Positions 16,369-24,600 of a DNA stretch of 64,000 nucleotides are shown here, piece by piece. The stretch comes from DASXRA01 sp036502575 (lineage in GTDB: Bacteria > Actinomycetota > Actinomycetes > Mycobacteriales > Jatrophihabitantaceae): assembly GCA_036502575.1 (NCBI GenBank), contig DASXYL010000100.1:122235-186234 (forward strand), in the 5' to 3' direction. How positions within the stretch are numbered: the stretch's first letter is position 1; each line of letters opens with the position of its first letter. The notes beneath the pieces are model-generated. The model saw only the letters and a list, made by a program, of their open reading frames with translations, was not told the DNA's origin and searched no databases. Both the position numbers and the translations under genes were made by a program.

Positions 16369-16472
16369 GCCGCCCCCTCCTCGTTGAGCCGCCCCCTCCC
16401 CGTTGAGTGGTGCGTTACGGCCCGAGTGGTGCGCTATAACGCGCCACTCGACGGATAACGCACCACTCAACG
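16364..16472. repeat. Repeat family A, copy 1: tandem units plus long palindrome
   Basis: GTTGAGCCGCCCCCTCC-type units start at 16364 and 16383, and GTTGAG recurs at 16402, a 19-bp period. A long inverted repeat follows: CGTTGAGTGGTGCGTTA at 16401-16417 pairs perfectly with 16456-16472. Nested inside, CGAGTGGTGCG at 16423-16433 pairs with 16440-16450, with one mismatch. It lies between convergent genes. A second copy is at 45567-45623. Confidence 0.85.
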
Positions 16473-16524
16473 AGTGTCAGGACGCCGTCCAGACCGGCCA
16501 GCGACGCCGTTGAACGGCGTGTGG

Positions 16525-17382
16525 TCAGAGCGACTCCGGCAGCTGCTTGATCACCGATCCGGCGTCGACGCGCATCTGCAGCCCGGTGACGTAGCGCGAC
16601 TCGTCCGAGGCCAGGAACAGGGCCGCGTTGCTGATGTCGATCGGCTCGACGTACGGGATGGGCATCGCCTGCATCGCCGGGAAGGCCTCCTCGGCCTGCT
16701 CGCGGGTCGGCGACTCCAGATCCGGGCGGAACAGCTTGTACATCGGCTCGTTGTGCAGCAGGTCGGTGTTGCAGTTCGTCGGGTGCAGCGCGTTCACCCG
16801 GATCATCCGCGGAGCCAGGGTGAGCGAGAGCTCGCGGACGTACTGGGCGATCGAGCGCTTGGCGTAGGAGTAGCCGCGCCCGCCCGGTCCGGTGGACGGG
16901 CCGTCGGTGGCGCCGGGAATGAGCGCCGCGACCGATCCGGTGGCGATGATCGATGCGCCGTCGCGCAGGTGCGGGTAGGAGACCGAAGCCGCGTTGAAGA
17001 CGCCGACGAGCAGCGTGTCGATCGCCTGGAAGAACGCCTCGGGCGGGTAGTCGCCCAGCGCGCAGATACCCGCGTTGGCGAGGACCACGTCCAGGTGGCC
17101 GAGCTGGGCGACGCCGTCGTCGACGGCCGCCTGCAGGGCAGCGCGATCGGCGACGTCGGCCACGTGGGCAACCATGCGCCGGTCGAGTTTCTCGACCAGG
17201 GCCACCGTCTCGTCCAGGTCGGCCCGCGACGCCATCGGGTAGGGCACGTTGGGTACGTCGGCGCAGAGATCGACGCCGATGATGTCGGCGCCCTCCTCGG
17301 CGAACCGGATCGCGTGGCTACGCCCCTGCCCACGAGCCACGCCGGTGATGAAGGCGACCTTGCCCTCGAGACGTCCTGCCAT
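16525..17382 (-). CDS. Mycofactocin-coupled SDR dehydrogenase
   Basis: 285 aa. The start GRLEGKVAFITGVARGQGRS and the insertion IGVDLCADVPNVPYPMAS mark the SDR branch (TIGR03971 type) whose members keep NAD bound and pass electrons to mycofactocin. The catalytic Tyr and Lys are in YSYAK. LHPTNCNTDLLHNEPMY after the active site is also a family feature. AGGAGG lies 8 nt before the ATG. It likely oxidises a secondary or hydrophobic alcohol in the pathway. No mycofactocin biosynthesis genes are in the window, so they are expected elsewhere. Single-gene unit with operator site 5. Confidence 0.93.
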   Translation of the reverse strand: MAGRLEGKVAFITGVARGQGRSHAIRFAEEGADIIGVDLCADVPNVPYPMASRADLDETVALVEKLDRRMVAHVADVADRAALQAAVDDGVAQLGHLDVVLANAGICALGDYPPEAFFQAIDTLLVGVFNAASVSYPHLRDGASIIATGSVAALIPGATDGPSTGPGGRGYSYAKRSIAQYVRELSLTLAPRMIRVNALHPTNCNTDLLHNEPMYKLFRPDLESPTREQAEEAFPAMQAMPIPYVEPIDISNAALFLASDESRYVTGLQMRVDAGSVIKQLPESL

Positions 17383-17422
17383 GTCGTCCTCCTAGGAATT
17401 CGATAACGCCGCCAGAAAGTAG

Positions 17423-17443
17423 TCTACTGATTCAACTGGTTAA
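17423..17443. promoter_or_regulatory. Island operator, site 5 (CTACTGATTCAACTGGTTAA)
   Basis: ACTGATTCAACT, two ACT units 9 bp apart, 40 bp upstream of the SDR start at 17382 and just past the stop of the next SDR (17453). Confidence 0.65.
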
Positions 17444-17452
17444 GCGAAATGC

Positions 17453-18337
17453 TCACGGGCTGAACGTCCAGCCGCCGTCGGCGTCGCGCAGCCAGCCGCT
17501 CGACGCCCACGTACCGCCGTCCACGTTTACCGTGACACCCGTGACGTAACCGGACATTGCCGAGCAGAGCCAGACCGCGACCGCCGCGCACTCGTCGACG
17601 AGTCCCTCGCGCCCGAGCGGGACGACCCGCTGATAGCTCTCGTCGGTATCGGACCAGGACGCGGGGTCGACCGGGCCGCGCAGATTCCCGCGCATGCCCG
17701 GGGTGATCGTGTGATCCGGGGCGATGCCGTTCACCCGGATTCGGTGCTCGGCCAGCTCGAGCGCCATCGTGCGGGTGAAGTTGACCATTCCGGCTTTGCA
17801 GGCGGCGTAGACGGCGAACATCGGGGCCGCGCGCATGGCCTCGATGCTCGACACGTTGACGATCGCCCCGCCGGTGCCGGCCTCGCACATCACTCGCGCG
17901 GCCTCCTGGGTCGCGACGAGCGTGCTCACCAGGTTGATGTCGATGTGCCGGCGCATGCTCGCGTCCGGCATGGTCAGGAACGGGCCACCGCGCACGCCCC
18001 CGGCGTTGTTCACCAAGGCGTCCAGACGGCCGAACTCGGCCGCCACCCGGCGAATCGCCGCCCGCAACGCGTCGCTGTCCATCACGTCGCACTGCACGGC
18101 CAGCGCGCGGCGGCCGGTCGCCTCGATGGCGGCCTGGGCCGCAGCGCAGCGGTCCGGGTCCACCTCGAGTACGGCGACATCGGCGCCGAACTCGGCCGCG
18201 CCCAGCGCGACGCCGAGCCCGATGCCGCCGCCCCCGCCGGTAACCACGACCACCCGGTCGGTCAGCAGGATGTCGGCCGGACCGAGCTCGCTGCGATCGA
18301 CTGCCCGAGCGCGGGTCATCAGCTCATCGACGTTCAT
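17453..18337 (-). CDS. Short-chain dehydrogenase/reductase
   Basis: 294 aa. About 28 N-terminal residues (MNVDELMTRARAVDRSELGP) precede the Rossmann domain. The glycine motif is TGGGGGIGLG, with NNAG near 115 and Tyr/Lys in YAACK. It ends NVDGGTWASSGWLRDADGGW, an extension beyond the usual SDR stop. The ATG at 18337 overlaps the DUF2889 stop (ATGA). Third gene of the amidohydrolase-DUF2889-SDR operon. It probably acts on a hydroxyacyl or cyclic alcohol intermediate; this is inference. Confidence 0.92.
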   Translation of the reverse strand: MNVDELMTRARAVDRSELGPADILLTDRVVVVTGGGGGIGLGVALGAAEFGADVAVLEVDPDRCAAAQAAIEATGRRALAVQCDVMDSDALRAAIRRVAAEFGRLDALVNNAGGVRGGPFLTMPDASMRRHIDINLVSTLVATQEAARVMCEAGTGGAIVNVSSIEAMRAAPMFAVYAACKAGMVNFTRTMALELAEHRIRVNGIAPDHTITPGMRGNLRGPVDPASWSDTDESYQRVVPLGREGLVDECAAVAVWLCSAMSGYVTGVTVNVDGGTWASSGWLRDADGGWTFSP

Positions 18338-19338
18338 GCCGGGCCTCGCACGGCTTGAGCCAGGGCGAGGACGTCGGTCAGCGACCGCAGCTGATCGTTG
18401 AGGTGGGTGCACGTGGACGTGCCCCGAAACTCCTTGCGGACCTCGTTGCGCAGGTCGTGCAGCGTCGCCCCGACCAGTCGCGTCGCGCTCGACGCTGCCT
18501 GGGGGCACTCGATCCAGGGCAGCACCCGGGGCGTCGCCGCGATCTCGACGATGCGCCAGGTGTCCGGCTCGACCCGGGCGTCCACCTCGTACTCGTGGAT
18601 GATCGTCTCCGTGCCGGCGGCCGACCGGTATGTATCCCGGAACCAGGCGTGCACGCCGAACAGCTCGCCCGGAACGACGTCGAGCCGGCGGCGCCGGCGC
18701 ATCCCGAGCGCGGCCAGCTCCGGCAAGGCGTGCCAAGACGACGGATCGACCGACGGGTCGAGTTCGGGGGCGACCGGACCGGTGACGGTCGGCACGATCC
18801 CACCGCGCTCGACCTCGACCATCATCGTGCCCCCGTCCTGAAAGCCGGCGCACACGTTCGCCCGGCGGCGGTGCCCGGACAGGGTCAGCGAGTTCGACCG
18901 CCCCGCGACGCCCACCGCGTAGCCGGCAATCAGGCTGGCGCCGGGGACGTCGTCGAGCAGCTGGTAGAGCAGGCTGCGGTCGGCCACCTCGCCCGGCACC
19001 GCCGCGGCCACCCGGCCCCGAAACCCCGAAGCCGCCTTGACACCGACCAGATCCTGCAGCGCCGGTCGCGCCGGATCGGACCGGATGGCGCGCACTTCGC
19101 GGCCGCTGAGGAACGCGATCTCGACGTCGAGGGCGGCCTGCCCGATCGGCTCGGCGGCACCATCCGCGTCGGTACGGAGGTCACGCGCGAGGCCGCTCAG
19201 CAACAGGTCGCCCGCCATGCCGTCCGGCCGAAGGATGTCGGTACTCGTGGTACGCCGGATCGATCCGGGGGGCCGACTCGGCGTCTGCCGGACCGGGTCG
19301 TGGGGGCCGTGATGCGGGTGCAGTGCCGGGGCAGCCAC
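18334..19338 (-). CDS. DUF2889 family protein
   Basis: 334 aa. The start region SVAAPALHPHHGPHDPVRQT, then RRTTSTD near 26 and the C-terminal STCTHLNDQLRSLTDVLA, match what I recall of the DUF2889 family, whose function is unknown. GTG at 19338 is chosen because it retains the conserved N-terminus and sits 5 bp after the amidohydrolase stop; a later ATG (MAGDLLLSG) would lose that part. The conserved His and Cys residues in CTHLND hint at an active or metal site. Its strict coupling to an amidohydrolase and an SDR suggests a role in one step of the same conversion. Confidence 0.85.
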   Translation of the reverse strand: MAAPALHPHHGPHDPVRQTPSRPPGSIRRTTSTDILRPDGMAGDLLLSGLARDLRTDADGAAEPIGQAALDVEIAFLSGREVRAIRSDPARPALQDLVGVKAASGFRGRVAAAVPGEVADRSLLYQLLDDVPGASLIAGYAVGVAGRSNSLTLSGHRRRANVCAGFQDGGTMMVEVERGGIVPTVTGPVAPELDPSVDPSSWHALPELAALGMRRRRRLDVVPGELFGVHAWFRDTYRSAAGTETIIHEYEVDARVEPDTWRIVEIAATPRVLPWIECPQAASSATRLVGATLHDLRNEVRKEFRGTSTCTHLNDQLRSLTDVLALAQAVRGPA

Positions 19339-19343
19339 GCTCG

Positions 19344-20501
19344 TCAGAGGTGGAAGTTCATCAGGTCGCGCGCGTTGTGCTCGACGATCATCGCGGCCTC
19401 GTCGTCGGGAACCTCGTACAGGTTCTCGGCGATTCGCTTGCGGCTGTTGGGCCAGTTCGAGTCCGAATGCGGGTAGTCGACCTCGATGAGGATGTTCTCG
19501 ACCCCGATGATGTCCCGATTCCTGATGCCGTGGACGTCGTCGATGAAGCAGCCCCAGAAGTGCTTGCGGAACAGGTCGGACGGACGGTCCACCTTGCTGA
19601 TGTTCTGGTACCAGCGGTGCCGTTCCCAGGTGTAGTCCATCCGCTCCATCATGTAGGGCAGCCAGCCGATGCCACCCTCGGACAGCATGAACCGCAGCTT
19701 CGGATGCCGCTGCAACACCCCGGAGAAGATCAGATCGGCGGTCGACCACCACAGGTTGGACGAGAAGATCGCGATCGCCACGGCGAACGGGGCGTTCGGA
19801 TCGACGGCGTCCTTGTCCATGAACGAGAAGCCGGGCACGAAGCTGCCGGACCCGAAGTGCAGGCAGACGGGCAGGTCGACCGCCTCGAACGCATCCCAGA
19901 CCGGCTCCCAGTGGGTCGGGTGGTGGAACGACGGGAGGCCGAGCGGCACCGGACCGTCCGGGAACGAGATCGCCTTGGTGCCGCGCTCGGCCAGCCGGCC
20001 GATCTCGCGGGCCGCGAGCACCGGATCCCAGGTGGGCAGCATCCCCAGCGGGATCAGGCGATCCGGGGCAGTTGCGCACCATTCGTCGACCTGGAAGTCG
20101 TTCCACGCCTTGACGCACTCGAGCGCCAGTTCCTTGTCCTGCGCCCGCTGGAAGACGCCGCCGGCGAAGCCCGGGAAGGACGGGAAGCACAGCGCGGCCT
20201 GGATACCGTCGATGTCCATGTCCTTGACCCGCTCGCCCGGGTCGTAGCAGCCCGGGATCATGTCGTCGTAGCGGACGGGTTCCATGCCGTAGTCGTGCGG
20301 GTCCTTGCCGGCGACCGCGTTGAGGCCGATCTGCGGATACATGTCGCCGCCGTACTTCCACACGTGGTGGCCCTGCTCGTCCTCGACGATCTTCGGCCCC
20401 TGCTCCTTATACTTCTCCGGCAGCCGGTCCTGCCAGAGCATCGGATGCTCGACGACGTGATCATCGATCGAAATGATCTTCATGTTGTCCTGCAACGGCA
20501 T
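19344..20501 (-). CDS. Amidohydrolase family protein (ACMSD-like)
   Basis: 385 aa, TIM-barrel metal-dependent hydrolase or decarboxylase of the amidohydrolase-2 type. The metal-binding start is SIDDHVVEHP (DxH-like in place of HxH), followed by GMLPTWDP, LPVCLHFGSGS, LMLSEGG-like LRFMLSEGGIGWLPY, and the late Asp motif EVDYPHSDSNWP. Proteins of this branch recur in actinobacterial catabolic clusters; they may decarboxylate or open a ring. The reaction here is not known. GAGGAGG lies before the ATG. First gene of a three-gene operon; diverges from the thioesterase at 20588. Confidence 0.9.
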   Translation of the reverse strand: MPLQDNMKIISIDDHVVEHPMLWQDRLPEKYKEQGPKIVEDEQGHHVWKYGGDMYPQIGLNAVAGKDPHDYGMEPVRYDDMIPGCYDPGERVKDMDIDGIQAALCFPSFPGFAGGVFQRAQDKELALECVKAWNDFQVDEWCATAPDRLIPLGMLPTWDPVLAAREIGRLAERGTKAISFPDGPVPLGLPSFHHPTHWEPVWDAFEAVDLPVCLHFGSGSFVPGFSFMDKDAVDPNAPFAVAIAIFSSNLWWSTADLIFSGVLQRHPKLRFMLSEGGIGWLPYMMERMDYTWERHRWYQNISKVDRPSDLFRKHFWGCFIDDVHGIRNRDIIGVENILIEVDYPHSDSNWPNSRKRIAENLYEVPDDEAAMIVEHNARDLMNFHL

Positions 20502-20531
20502 CTCGCGGCCTCCTCGTGCGCTGCTTTTAAG

Positions 20532-20553
20532 ATATAACTCAATTGACTATCTG
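20532..20553. promoter_or_regulatory. Island operator, site 6 (ATATAACTCAATTGACTATC)
   Basis: ACTCAATTGACT, two ACT units 9 bp apart around a CAATTG centre, between the divergent amidohydrolase and thioesterase. Confidence 0.66.
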
Positions 20554-20587
20554 GAAAGTGACCGGGGTTAGGAATCGGTGCCTGACG

Positions 20588-21025
20588 ATGAGACACGACC
20601 CACTGTTGATGCGGCCGGAGACCTACCCGCACATCCGCCGGCTGGACACGATGTTCGGCGACATGGACGTGCAGGGGCACATCAACAACGTGGCGATCGC
20701 CCGGCTCTTCGAGGAGGGCCGCTCGTCACTGCACCGCGCGATCCGCGACGTCGTGGCCGGAGCGTTCTCCGGCATGGTGCTGGCCCGGATCGAGATCGAC
20801 TACGTGCGGGAGCTGTCCTACCCCGGCGTCGTGGACATCGCGATCGGTATCAGCCGGATCGGCACGAAGTCCTACCAGCAGGCCGCGGCATTGTTCCGGG
20901 ACGGGGAGTGTGCCGCCCTCAGCACGGCGACCAGCGTGCGGGTGAGCCCGGATCGCACGCACACGGTCCCCATCACTGACGCCGAGCGGGCCGCCCTGGA
21001 GAAGTTCCGGATCCATGCCCGATGA
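20588..21025 (+). CDS. Acyl-CoA thioesterase, single hot-dog (4HBT type)
   Basis: 145 aa. The hot-dog signature is FGDMDVQGHINN near 20, with the catalytic Asp in the YxxxD/GDMD position of 4-hydroxybenzoyl-CoA thioesterases, followed by the long helix VAIARLFEEGRSSLHRAI. The ATG at 20588 is preferred over an in-frame TTG at 20543 that lies in the operator. The end overlaps the next gene by 11 bp. It probably hydrolyses an acyl-CoA intermediate. Confidence 0.9.
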   Translation: MRHDPLLMRPETYPHIRRLDTMFGDMDVQGHINNVAIARLFEEGRSSLHRAIRDVVAGAFSGMVLARIEIDYVRELSYPGVVDIAIGISRIGTKSYQQAAALFRDGECAALSTATSVRVSPDRTHTVPITDAERAALEKFRIHAR

Positions 21026-22052
21026 TGAGCCCATGGACGATGTCGCACGGCCTCCTTCGTGGGTGGCCCTGCTGACGCTCATGGTTCACGCGCCGGATCC
21101 CGAGCCCACCATCCGCGGCGCGATCCGCAGCCGGCCGGGCGACGACGAATCAGCCGGGTATTTCGGATGGACCGCCATGGCCGGCGATCCGCTGCCGGTG
21201 TTCACCGGCGTGCGTCCGGACTCGGCTGACCCGAGCGCGGCGGTGCCCCCGATCCGAGTCTGGCGGGACGGCGAGCGGATGCGCATCGAGGAACCTGACG
21301 GTGCCGTCAACCTGATCGTCGGTGAGGACACCTGCTGGCAGTTCGATCGCGAGCACGACATCCCGATCGCCTCGCCGCGAACCGCTGTGCGGTACGCCGG
21401 CAGCGGCACCGAACTGTTGACCCGTCGGGAACCCGCCGCCTTCGCCGGCGACGACTTCACCCAGCCGACCGGCCCGGTCGGGGCCATCACGTTCCTCGGC
21501 CGTCCGGCGTGGACGGTCGAGCTCGCCCCGCCCCGCCACAAGCCGCACCCCGTCCAACTCGTCGTGGATCGCGACACCGGGCTCGTGCTGCAGCAGCGCA
21601 ACGACGGGTTCGGCAGTGTCGACGAATGGATCGAGTTCGTCGTCGGCGAGGCCCTCGATCCGGCTCTGTTCATCTGGGCCGGCCCGACCAGGTCAGCCGA
21701 GGACCAACGCGCCGAATGGGACGCCCGGGAGGACGCCGACCTGGCGGCGCGTCGGCAATGGTTCAGCGACAACGTCACCGGTTCGGCGCTGCGGGTGGAG
21801 GTCAACCTCACGCCGTTCGTCCACGAACACGACGAACGGACCGGCGCGTTCCAGGCCAGCCTCGGCGAGCACCATCACGGCATGCTGGCTCGCCGGCCCC
21901 GTTCCAGCGACCCCTGGGACCTGAGATGGTCAGAAACTCAACACCGCTGGAGCACCGCGCGATGGGACTGGGCGTTGACCTTCTACGACAACCCGCCGAC
22001 CGCCTCGAGCGTCGAAACGCTCAAACAGCAGCTCGCGGACACCGACATCTGA
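21015..22052 (+). CDS. Hypothetical protein, possibly LolA-like fold
   Basis: 345 aa, no signal peptide or membrane segment. The central part alternates short beta strands: IRVWRDGERMRIEEPDG, LIVGEDTCWQFD, ITFLGRPAWTVELAPP, LVVDRDTGLVLQQRN. That pattern is reminiscent of LolA/LppX-like half-barrels, which bind lipids, but the match is only by feel. The C-terminal third (AEDQRAEWDAREDADLAARR onward) appears unrelated and rich in Trp and charged residues. It overlaps the thioesterase gene and probably works with it. Confidence 0.75.
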   Translation: MPDDEPMDDVARPPSWVALLTLMVHAPDPEPTIRGAIRSRPGDDESAGYFGWTAMAGDPLPVFTGVRPDSADPSAAVPPIRVWRDGERMRIEEPDGAVNLIVGEDTCWQFDREHDIPIASPRTAVRYAGSGTELLTRREPAAFAGDDFTQPTGPVGAITFLGRPAWTVELAPPRHKPHPVQLVVDRDTGLVLQQRNDGFGSVDEWIEFVVGEALDPALFIWAGPTRSAEDQRAEWDAREDADLAARRQWFSDNVTGSALRVEVNLTPFVHEHDERTGAFQASLGEHHHGMLARRPRSSDPWDLRWSETQHRWSTARWDWALTFYDNPPTASSVETLKQQLADTDI

Positions 22053-22071
22053 ACGCGGCCAAATTCCCGAC

Positions 22072-22118
22072 GTGATCTTGGAGTTGTGGTCGCTATGCGG
22101 CCACAACTCCAAGATCAC
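22072..22118. repeat. Repeat family B, copy 1: 18-bp perfect palindrome
   Basis: GTGATCTTGGAGTTGTGG at 22072-22089 pairs perfectly with 22101-22118; the 11-nt loop is TCGCTATGCGG. It lies between convergent genes, and the right arm contains the stop codon of the SnoaL-like gene (22115-22117). It may act as a two-way terminator. Other copies are at 38009 and 45693. Confidence 0.9.
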
Positions 22119-22636
22119 CGGTCTCCGACCTGAGCGTCGCCCCAGAAGCTGCGCCAGCTGGACCACGCTGCGGGCAGAGCAGCCGCAACCGGGTCGCGCC
22201 CGGGCCAGCGGTCCTTCAGCGGACCGGCCGGGCTCTGCGTCGCGTCCGCGCCGTACCAGACCTTCTCTCGCCGCCGCCGGAACAGCCACCGGTCGTCGAC
22301 GCGTTCGTAGGTGTCCCAGTACTGGATCATCATGACCACCCACGAGTCGCCGACCTCGTGCTCGGCCCGGCAGTACACGACGCCCGACGCGTGGCTGTCG
22401 TCCTCGATCGTGATCCGGTGGTTGCCGATGAAGTGGATGCTCACGCCGAACGTGCGCAGCACCCCGTCGAACCACTCGGCGAGGGCGTCCCGGCCGAACT
22501 TGTCCCGGCCGACCTGGACGTCCTCGACGAAGAGCTCGACCAACGCCGGCAGGTCGCGCGAGTCCACCGCCTCGGCGTACCGGCAGCCGAGCTGGCGGAT
22601 CTCCTCGTGCGCGGACATCTCCTGCGCGGACATCAC
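22115..22636 (-). CDS. SnoaL/NTF2-like protein
   Basis: 173 aa. NTF2-like fold: EIRQLGCRYAEAVDSRDLPALVELF (split here: helix then LVELFVEDVQVG), the pocket strand SIHFIGNHRITIEDD, then VYCRAEHEV and YERVDDRWLFRRRREKVWYG. Closest in layout to SnoaL_4-type proteins found in steroid and aromatic clusters. ATG at 22636 follows GAGAGG. It is the last gene of the crotonase-SDR-SnoaL operon, and its stop is inside a palindrome. May be an isomerase, dehydratase or binding protein. Confidence 0.86.
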   Translation of the reverse strand: MMSAQEMSAHEEIRQLGCRYAEAVDSRDLPALVELFVEDVQVGRDKFGRDALAEWFDGVLRTFGVSIHFIGNHRITIEDDSHASGVVYCRAEHEVGDSWVVMMIQYWDTYERVDDRWLFRRRREKVWYGADATQSPAGPLKDRWPGRDPVAAALPAAWSSWRSFWGDAQVGDR

Positions 22637-22655
22637 GATGCCTCTCGATCGCTCG

Positions 22656-23519
22656 TCACGGATGGAACGCGTTGACCTTCAGGTATCCCCCGGCGTCGAC
22701 CCGCAGCTGCATGCCGGTCACGAGCCGGGACTCGTCCGAGGCGAGGTAGACCACAGCGTGGCTGATCTCGTCCGGCGTCGCGTAGGGCACCGGCATGGCG
22801 TGCACGATCGGGAAGTGCTTCTCGGCGTCCTCGCGGGTCGGATTGGGCAGGTCCCGGCGGAACTGCCGGTACGTCGACTCGTTCTGCAGCATCGGGCTGT
22901 CGACATTGGTCGGGTGGATGGCGTTCGCCCGGATCATGTGCGGGGCCAGCGTGGTCGCCAGCTCGTGGATGTACTGCGCGACCGCGAGCTTCGCGTACTT
23001 GTACCCGGCCGAGCCCGGACCGGCTTCGTCGTAGGCCCGGCGCGGACGCAGCGCCACCAGCGAACCCACGGCGATGATCGACCCACCGGACTGCAGGTGG
23101 GGGTACGCGGCGTGGATGGTGTTGATGACACCGAGCAGGTTGATGTCGACGGTGTCCACCCAGGACTGGTTGGTCAGGTCCTCGCCCAGAGCGGAAACCG
23201 CGGCCTGGGCGATCACGACGTCGAGGTGACCGAACTCGGCGATGGCGCGCTCGACGGCACTCCCCATGGCCGACGGGTCGCGAACGTCGGCGCGGACCGG
23301 CACGATGCGCCGATCGAGTGCCTCGACCTGCTCGACCGTCTCGGCCAGGTCCTTCTCGGTCGCCATCGGATACGGGACGGAGTCGATGTCGGCGCACAGA
23401 TCGACCGCCACGATGTCGGCCCCCTCGGCGGCCAGCCGGCGGGCGTGATTGCGCCCCTGCCCGCGCGCCGCTCCCGTGATCAGAACGACCTTGCCGGCCA
23501 CCCGGCCTGTGTCACTCAT
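22656..23519 (-). CDS. Mycofactocin-coupled SDR dehydrogenase
   Basis: 287 aa, clearly a paralogue of the SDR at 16525. It has GKVVLITGAARGQGRNHA, then VAVDLCADIDSVPYPMAT, the insertion typical of mycofactocin-dependent SDRs. The catalytic YKYAK and IHPTNVDSPMLQNESTY also match. Such enzymes do not release NADH but reduce mycofactocin. The ATG at 23519 overlaps the crotonase stop (TGATG). Two of these in one island implies two alcohol oxidations, or two stereoisomers. Confidence 0.93.
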   Translation of the reverse strand: MSDTGRVAGKVVLITGAARGQGRNHARRLAAEGADIVAVDLCADIDSVPYPMATEKDLAETVEQVEALDRRIVPVRADVRDPSAMGSAVERAIAEFGHLDVVIAQAAVSALGEDLTNQSWVDTVDINLLGVINTIHAAYPHLQSGGSIIAVGSLVALRPRRAYDEAGPGSAGYKYAKLAVAQYIHELATTLAPHMIRANAIHPTNVDSPMLQNESTYRQFRRDLPNPTREDAEKHFPIVHAMPVPYATPDEISHAVVYLASDESRLVTGMQLRVDAGGYLKVNAFHP

Positions 23520-24376
23520 CAGCTCTCCTCTTTCGCCGGTTCCGCCCGCGCGGGCCGGAACACCGGCCGCCGCCGATCGGTCACCGCGGCCAGGCCGGTC
23601 GAGTAGTCCGGCTCGCCGACCATCCGGTTCATGTCCTCGACCGCCCGCAGGTAGGCCGTCTCGAGATCGCCGTTGGCATCGACGTAGAGCTGGCGCTTCA
23701 TGACGGCGAGCGCGCTGGGCGAGCTGTGCCGCGCGATGTTCCGCGCGAAGTCCTGCACCCGCTCGAGGAAGCCGTCCTTCGGCCAGCAGCGTCGGACGAA
23801 ACCGAACTCGAGCGCCTCCTGGCCGGTCATCACGGCGTTGGTCAACAACATCTCGAGCGCGTTCTGCAACCCGACAATCCGCGGCAACAACCAGGCGGTG
23901 CCGTACTCGGCCGGCAGGCCCAGCCCGGCGAACGACGGCGTGATCTTCACGTCCTCGGCGGCTATGCGCAGGTCGGCGAAGCAGGCGACGACGAACCCGG
24001 CACCCGCGCACGGTCCGTTGATCGCGGCGACCACCGGCTTACGAAGCGACAGCGGATAGGTGTGGTTGTGCCGCAGGCCCGGGGGTGAGCCGGCCGGGAA
24101 CGGCGGCAGCTCGGCGACCAGACGCTGGTAGGCGCCGCCGGCCTCGTTCACCTCCAGGAGGATCTCCATGTCCGCGCCCACGCAGAACGCGTTTTCCGCT
24201 CCGGTCACCACGATGGCCCCGATGTCGGAATCATGCTCGGCGTGGTGCAGCGCCCATCGGTACTCGATCGCCATCCGGCCGGTCCAGGCGTTGCGGCGAT
24301 CGGGCCGGTTCAACGTCACGGTGGCGACGTGGTCGGCAACCGTGTACTCGACCTGCTCGAACTCGCAAGCGTCCAT
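23519..24376 (-). CDS. Crotonase-fold protein lacking both catalytic glutamates
   Basis: 285 aa. Clear crotonase fold: VATVTLNRPDRRNAWTG near 18, oxyanion FCVGADMEIL near 64, and GPCAGAGFVVACFADLRIAAE near 121. The residues aligned with the crotonase Glu pair are V129 and F149, so simple hydration is unlikely. Crotonase relatives without the pair include isomerases, hydrolases and C-C lyases. The ATG at 24376 (GGAAGG upstream) is chosen; the frame runs on to 24520 through the operator. First gene of an operon; diverges from the GntR regulator. Confidence 0.9.
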   Translation of the reverse strand: MDACEFEQVEYTVADHVATVTLNRPDRRNAWTGRMAIEYRWALHHAEHDSDIGAIVVTGAENAFCVGADMEILLEVNEAGGAYQRLVAELPPFPAGSPPGLRHNHTYPLSLRKPVVAAINGPCAGAGFVVACFADLRIAAEDVKITPSFAGLGLPAEYGTAWLLPRIVGLQNALEMLLTNAVMTGQEALEFGFVRRCWPKDGFLERVQDFARNIARHSSPSALAVMKRQLYVDANGDLETAYLRAVEDMNRMVGEPDYSTGLAAVTDRRRPVFRPARAEPAKEES

Positions 24377-24449
24377 GTCACGTACCTTCCCGCAGGCCCG
24401 GCCGGGCGGGCGGCGAAGTCCGGGCCAACACATGATCGCACCCAGGAAC

Positions 24450-24472
24450 AGATTACTCAATAAACTGTTTAC
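24450..24472. promoter_or_regulatory. Island operator, site 7a (ATTACTCAATAAACTGTTTA)
   Basis: ACTCAATAAACT, one base different from site 2b, about 75 bp upstream of the crotonase start at 24376. Confidence 0.68.
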
Positions 24473-24541
24473 TACATCGGCCGGCGCAGCGCTGTGACCG
24501 CAACGCCGCTGTCCCGGCACCCGGGCGTGTCGTCAGAGAGA

Positions 24542-24563
24542 TCACTTCAATCAGTCATCTATG
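24542..24563. promoter_or_regulatory. Island operator, site 7b (TCACTTCAATCAGTCATCTA)
   Basis: A weaker relative of the element (reverse complement holds ACTGATTGAAGT), about 40 bp upstream of the GntR gene. If real, the regulator controls itself. Confidence 0.5.
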
Positions 24564-24600
24564 TGTACGATAAAGGCTTGCTTCGAGTGAGGGAGTTGCA

